Made by a program: the position numbers and the translations under genes
Assembly (NCBI GenBank): GCA_964514395.1
Contig: CAZEQK010000020.1
Span: 1-55,016, forward strand
Source: CAZEQK01 sp964514395
GTDB taxonomy: Bacteria; Bacillota; Bacilli; Tepidibacillales; Tepidibacillaceae
Direction: 5' to 3'
DNA: 55,016 nucleotides
Notes under the pieces: model-generated
Told to the model about the DNA's origin: nothing
What the model saw: only the letters and a program-made list of their open reading frames with translations
Database searches by the model: none
In this document: piece after piece, positions 52,188 through 55,016 of the stretch
How the letters are laid out: every line of letters starts with the position of its first letter
Position numbering within the stretch: the stretch's first letter is position 1

Positions 52188-53115
52188 AAATTAATTTGTT
52201 TTTTACTCGATATTTTATGACATATTGATGGAAGCTCCATGAATCAAAAAACCTTTTCCCTGATTGGACACCAGCCTCAAATAACTCTTCACTTTGTTTT
52301 TTTGTAATATGAAAATCTGTAGCCTTTATACCTAAAGTCGGAACCATCATCGTTCTTACAAAATCCTGTTCTTTAATATGGTAACTATCATGAGCCTCAA
52401 TCATCGTACTGATCAGTGCATAGCTAAGGGATAATAGTCCATTTATTTTATGTGGTTGCCCACTTTTTTCAGAGACAAGTCGAAAGCCAAAGGTTGGCCA
52501 TCGAGGTGTTTGTTCATTATCAAAAATCCAAACAGGAAAGTTGCTTAGCAGACCTCCATCCACTATATAGTGAATCTCCTTTTTTCTTTGCTCCTCTATT
52601 TTCAACTTAACTGGCTGAAAAAAATAAGGTATGCTAGAACTCATTCTAACTGCTTTTGCAATTTCAAAGGAATCTGGATCTATTCCATAATTTTTTAAAT
52701 CATTAGGAAGAACAAGTATTTCTCCACTTGTAATATCAGATGCTATAATGTAAAGCGTTGTATCTAAATCACGAAAGGTTCTGATTCCCTTTACATGTAA
52801 TTTATCAGAAACCCATTTTTCAATATAATCACTCGAATAAATGCCGTAATGGTGCATTAAATTTAAAAAATCACCTGCAACAGGAATACATTGATACATA
52901 TTTTTTTGAGTGAACTTACTGAAATCTAAGCTCATCATTTCTTTTTTTAATTCTTGAGCAGTATACCCTGCCGCTAATAATGTAGCAATAATAGAACCAG
53001 CTGAAGTACCAGCTAATCTCCTCCACTTATATCCCTGTTGTTCAGCTTCATAAATCGCACCCACAAGTCCAATCGCTTTTACTCCTCCGCCCTCAATCAC
53101 TGCATCCGCATACAT
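52186..53115 (-). CDS. yqhO: Patatin-like phospholipase (YqhO)
   Basis: The 309-aa protein has the patatin oxyanion motif GGGVKAIG (about 9-16), the nucleophile elbow GTSAGS with Ser38, and the catalytic Asp in IVDGGLLSNFP near residue 185. It is expected to hydrolyse acyl esters of phospholipids. No signal peptide is seen. Its 3' end abuts the 106-bp repeat array, which supplies the stop codon. It is in the usual yqhO position. Confidence 0.93.
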   Translation of the reverse strand: MYADAVIEGGGVKAIGLVGAIYEAEQQGYKWRRLAGTSAGSIIATLLAAGYTAQELKKEMMSLDFSKFTQKNMYQCIPVAGDFLNLMHHYGIYSSDYIEKWVSDKLHVKGIRTFRDLDTTLYIIASDITSGEILVLPNDLKNYGIDPDSFEIAKAVRMSSSIPYFFQPVKLKIEEQRKKEIHYIVDGGLLSNFPVWIFDNEQTPRWPTFGFRLVSEKSGQPHKINGLLSLSYALISTMIEAHDSYHIKEQDFVRTMMVPTLGIKATDFHITKKQSEELFEAGVQSGKRFFDSWSFHQYVIKYRVKNKLI

Positions 53116-53179
53116 GAAACCCCCCCCATATTATCTATATGAGAGGGAAATGAAAAAAAGACTGCATGCAAATAGTCAT

Positions 53180-53611
53180 TTATCTTTCTTTATTCTCTAT
53201 CGTTTTTCTGTATGCTTTAAAGCTTTCAGAAACCTCTTTGTTTTGATTCAAAAATTTCACCAAGGATTCTATTGCTATGATGGATTTCGAGCTAAGATGA
53301 TGCTCAATACCTTCTACTTCTATATAAATACTTTGTTCATCTTCCATTCCAAGCATTCTGAGAAAATCCTCTAAAATATGATGTCTTTCTACTAAGCTTT
53401 TTCCAACCTTAGCACCTTTACTAGTTAAAATGAGTCCTCTGTATTTTTCATAAATGACATAATCGTCTTTATCTAGCTTTTGAATCATTTTAGTTACTGA
53501 AGAAGGATTCACTTCAAGTGCTTCTGCTATATCAGTAGCCCTTGCATAACCCTTATCTTCTATCAATTGATAAATTTTTTCTAGGTAATCTTCCATACTT
53601 GGTGTAGGCAT
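53180..53611 (-). CDS. mntR: Manganese transport regulator MntR
   Basis: The 143-aa DtxR-family regulator has a winged helix-turn-helix with PSSVTKMIQKLDKD, and metal ligands in MEDYLE (Asp/Glu near 8-11), RHHILEDFL (His near 77) and EVEGIEHHL (Glu/His near 99-103), matching the Mn-selective MntR set. It represses manganese uptake when Mn is plentiful. I chose the ATG giving MPTPSMEDY, like the B. subtilis start, although the AGGATG site is slightly far. Confidence 0.94.
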   Translation of the reverse strand: MPTPSMEDYLEKIYQLIEDKGYARATDIAEALEVNPSSVTKMIQKLDKDDYVIYEKYRGLILTSKGAKVGKSLVERHHILEDFLRMLGMEDEQSIYIEVEGIEHHLSSKSIIAIESLVKFLNQNKEVSESFKAYRKTIENKER

Positions 53612-53639
53612 TATTAAACACATCCTAAAGTTATTCTTA

Positions 53640-54356
53640 TTAAAGCCAGCTTTGTCCAAACCATTTTGTTAAAAATGCAGTTATTTTATTAAGCTGATCT
53701 GTAAATAATAGGAAACCTATCAATATTAATAATACTCCACCAATTTTCATGATTATGTCAGAATACCGAACAATCCAACGTGTAGAGCTAATAAAAAATG
53801 CCATCACAAAAAATGGAATAGCAAAGCCTAAGCTGTATGATGCTAATAGAATTGTTCCCCTTGATGGATCTTGAGCAGCTAACGTAAGAATCATAGCTAA
53901 TATTGGTCCAACACAGGGTGTCCATCCAGCTGCAAAGCTAATGCCTATTAACGTGGACCCTAAATACCCAGTTGGTTTATTTTTTAATTCAAATCGTCTT
54001 TCTTTTAAGAGCCAGTTCCATTTAAACCATCCACCAATAAATAGACCCATTAAAATGATTAAGATAGCACCTATTTCTCTTATCAAATCTTTAAATTGAT
54101 AAAAGAAATCTCCGATAATACTAGCGGTAAATCCCATCGAAATAAAAATAAGTGAAAATCCTATAACGAAAAATAGGGTATGTAACAATGCCCTATTGCG
54201 TATTTCACCTTTATCAAAATCGTTTTTTAATTTATCAACTGAAATACCTGTAATGTAGGATAAATACGAAGGATATAAAGGTAAAACACATGGTGAAATG
54301 AAGGATAACACACCTGACCCAAACGCTATCCATAGATTAATATTTGCAGCATTCAT
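53640..54356 (-). CDS. ccdA: Cytochrome c biogenesis protein CcdA
   Basis: The 238-aa protein has about six membrane helices and the two redox cysteines in FISPCVLPLYPSY and GWTPCVGPI, the CcdA/DsbD signature. It carries electrons from cytosolic thioredoxin across the membrane for cytochrome c maturation or endospore cortex formation. The ATG has AAGGGATGG 8 nt upstream. It lies upstream of mntR on the same strand. Confidence 0.94.
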   Translation of the reverse strand: MNAANINLWIAFGSGVLSFISPCVLPLYPSYLSYITGISVDKLKNDFDKGEIRNRALLHTLFFVIGFSLIFISMGFTASIIGDFFYQFKDLIREIGAILIILMGLFIGGWFKWNWLLKERRFELKNKPTGYLGSTLIGISFAAGWTPCVGPILAMILTLAAQDPSRGTILLASYSLGFAIPFFVMAFFISSTRWIVRYSDIIMKIGGVLLILIGFLLFTDQLNKITAFLTKWFGQSWL

Positions 54357-54465
54357 GACTACCATCCCTTACAACTTTGTCATCAAATATTTTTGTATGA
54401 AAATAAGCATACCATATTTCATTTTTAACTTCTATAGCTATACTTTAATCAGCCGGATCAGTCAT

Positions 54466-54489
54466 TAGGACATGGTTCTCCATGTCCTA
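54466..54489. repeat. 10-bp perfect inverted repeat at the Hsp20 gene end
   Basis: Arms TAGGACATGG and CCATGTCCTA with a 4-nt loop; the minus-strand TAG stop codon is part of the stem. No T-run follows on the minus strand, so it may stabilise the mRNA end rather than terminate. Confidence 0.6.
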
Positions 54490-54930
54490 TTTAAAATCTA
54501 CATTTATTTCTTTTAATCTATCTTCAAGTTCTCCTGTTTTCTCTAATGAAATTTTTAATATTCCTTTATCATAGCTTGCCTTAGCACGATGAGTAGATAC
54601 TTGGACTGGCAGAGGTATATTTCGGTAAAAATATTCAGAATAAGATTGCTTCACTTCTCTCCCATCGTCTGATATCATTTCCTTTGTTTTTTCTAGCACG
54701 CCATGTACAATTATTTGATTACCTATTAGATTAATTTTTAGTTGATGGTCCTTTGACAGTTCTGGGATTGTTAGTCTAACGTAGACCTTGTTATTTTTTT
54801 CATGTATGTCTATTTGCGAAAGATTGGTTTGATAAAGCTGGTCCCAATCAAAATGGGTGTTTAATAGCTCACTAATTTTTTGATAAAAAATCTTTTCAAA
54901 ATCATGAAAGATTTTTTCTATTTCATACAT
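54487..54930 (-). CDS. Hsp20/alpha-crystallin-like protein
   Basis: The 147-aa protein has a helical N-terminus of about 45 residues, then a beta-rich alpha-crystallin-like domain (about 48-140) containing NKVYVRLTIPELSKDHQLKINLIGNQIIVHG, YRNIPLPVQV and KASYDKGILKISLEK, the typical A-x-x-x-x-G-I/V-L end strand. Small heat-shock proteins of this size hold unfolded proteins or occur in spore coats. Stress or spore role is not decidable. Followed by an inverted repeat at its stop. Confidence 0.88.
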   Translation of the reverse strand: MYEIEKIFHDFEKIFYQKISELLNTHFDWDQLYQTNLSQIDIHEKNNKVYVRLTIPELSKDHQLKINLIGNQIIVHGVLEKTKEMISDDGREVKQSYSEYFYRNIPLPVQVSTHRAKASYDKGILKISLEKTGELEDRLKEINVDFK

Positions 54931-54961
54931 AGCCTCACATCCTTTCTATTTGTCCAGGTAC

Positions 54962-55016
54962 CTAACCGCCGCTAATTTCCCTCAAGCTTAAGCGGCGCTA
55001 AGCTCCTGGATAAGTG
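54962..55016. repeat. Third copy of module B and start of module A at the window edge
   Basis: CTAACCGCCGCTAATTTCCC, then TCAAG, a variant centre CTTAAGC, then CGGCGCTAA repeats the GC-rich hairpin module of the 52-kb array. GGATAAGTG at 55008 begins the next module A and is cut by the window end. The variant keeps the stem pairing, suggesting the hairpin is conserved. Confidence 0.85.

Overview
The window is a 55 kb stretch of chromosome from a low-GC, endospore-forming Firmicute of the Bacillales type. It carries spo0A, spoIVB and the complete spoIIIAA-AH operon, in the Bacillus-like order spo0A-spoIVB-recN-argR-tlyA-dxs-ispA-xseB-xseA-folD-nusB-asp23-accC-accB-spoIIIA-efp-pepP-aroQ-yqhR-yqhQ-yqhO-mntR. 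Two traits point to an anaerobic or facultative, probably thermophilic or otherwise extremophilic member: ferredoxin-dependent 2-oxoacid oxidoreductase genes in the branched-chain amino acid operon, and an OLE RNA. The genus cannot be fixed from sequence alone. Almost every gene lies on the minus strand. TTG and GTG starts are common where the ribosome binding site decides.

Region 1 (about 0.6-16.2 kb) is branched-chain amino acid and propionate metabolism. A sigma-54 activator (BkdR) precedes a clear -24/-12 promoter and ptb-bcd-buk. The Bacillus operon continues with lpdV-bkdAA-bkdAB-bkdB. Here it continues with a P-loop ATPase and a four-subunit 2-oxoacid:ferredoxin oxidoreductase. A separate lipoamide dehydrogenase follows, then methylmalonyl-CoA mutase large subunit, a fused B12-binding subunit/methylmalonyl-CoA epimerase, and an acyl-CoA carboxyltransferase. 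Together these would take Val/Leu/Ile to acyl-CoA, reduced ferredoxin and ATP, with propionyl/methylmalonyl-CoA interconversion.

Region 2 (16.2-19.6 kb) has an MraY-like transferase, a family 2 glycosyltransferase, a SteB/MctB-like protein and SteA, probably a cell-envelope or cell-separation unit. Region 3 (19.7-22.7 kb) is a small decayed accessory island: a frameshifted gene, two membrane or secreted orphans, a secreted-protein pseudogene and an IS3-family transposase remnant.

Region 4 (22.7-39.9 kb) is the conserved sporulation/DNA repair/isoprenoid/folate/fatty-acid block. Between ispA and dxs there is a GC-rich stretch of about 600 nt with no gene. I identify it as OLE RNA, with its own promoter and closing helix, followed by oapA, the membrane partner of OLE. 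Region 5 (40-45.4 kb) is spoIIIAA-AH. Region 6 (45.4-55 kb) holds a zinc-ribbon protein, comB, efp, pepP, aroQ, yqhR/Q/O, mntR, ccdA and an Hsp20-like gene. It also holds two arrays of a dispersed repeat family and the start of a third copy at the window edge.
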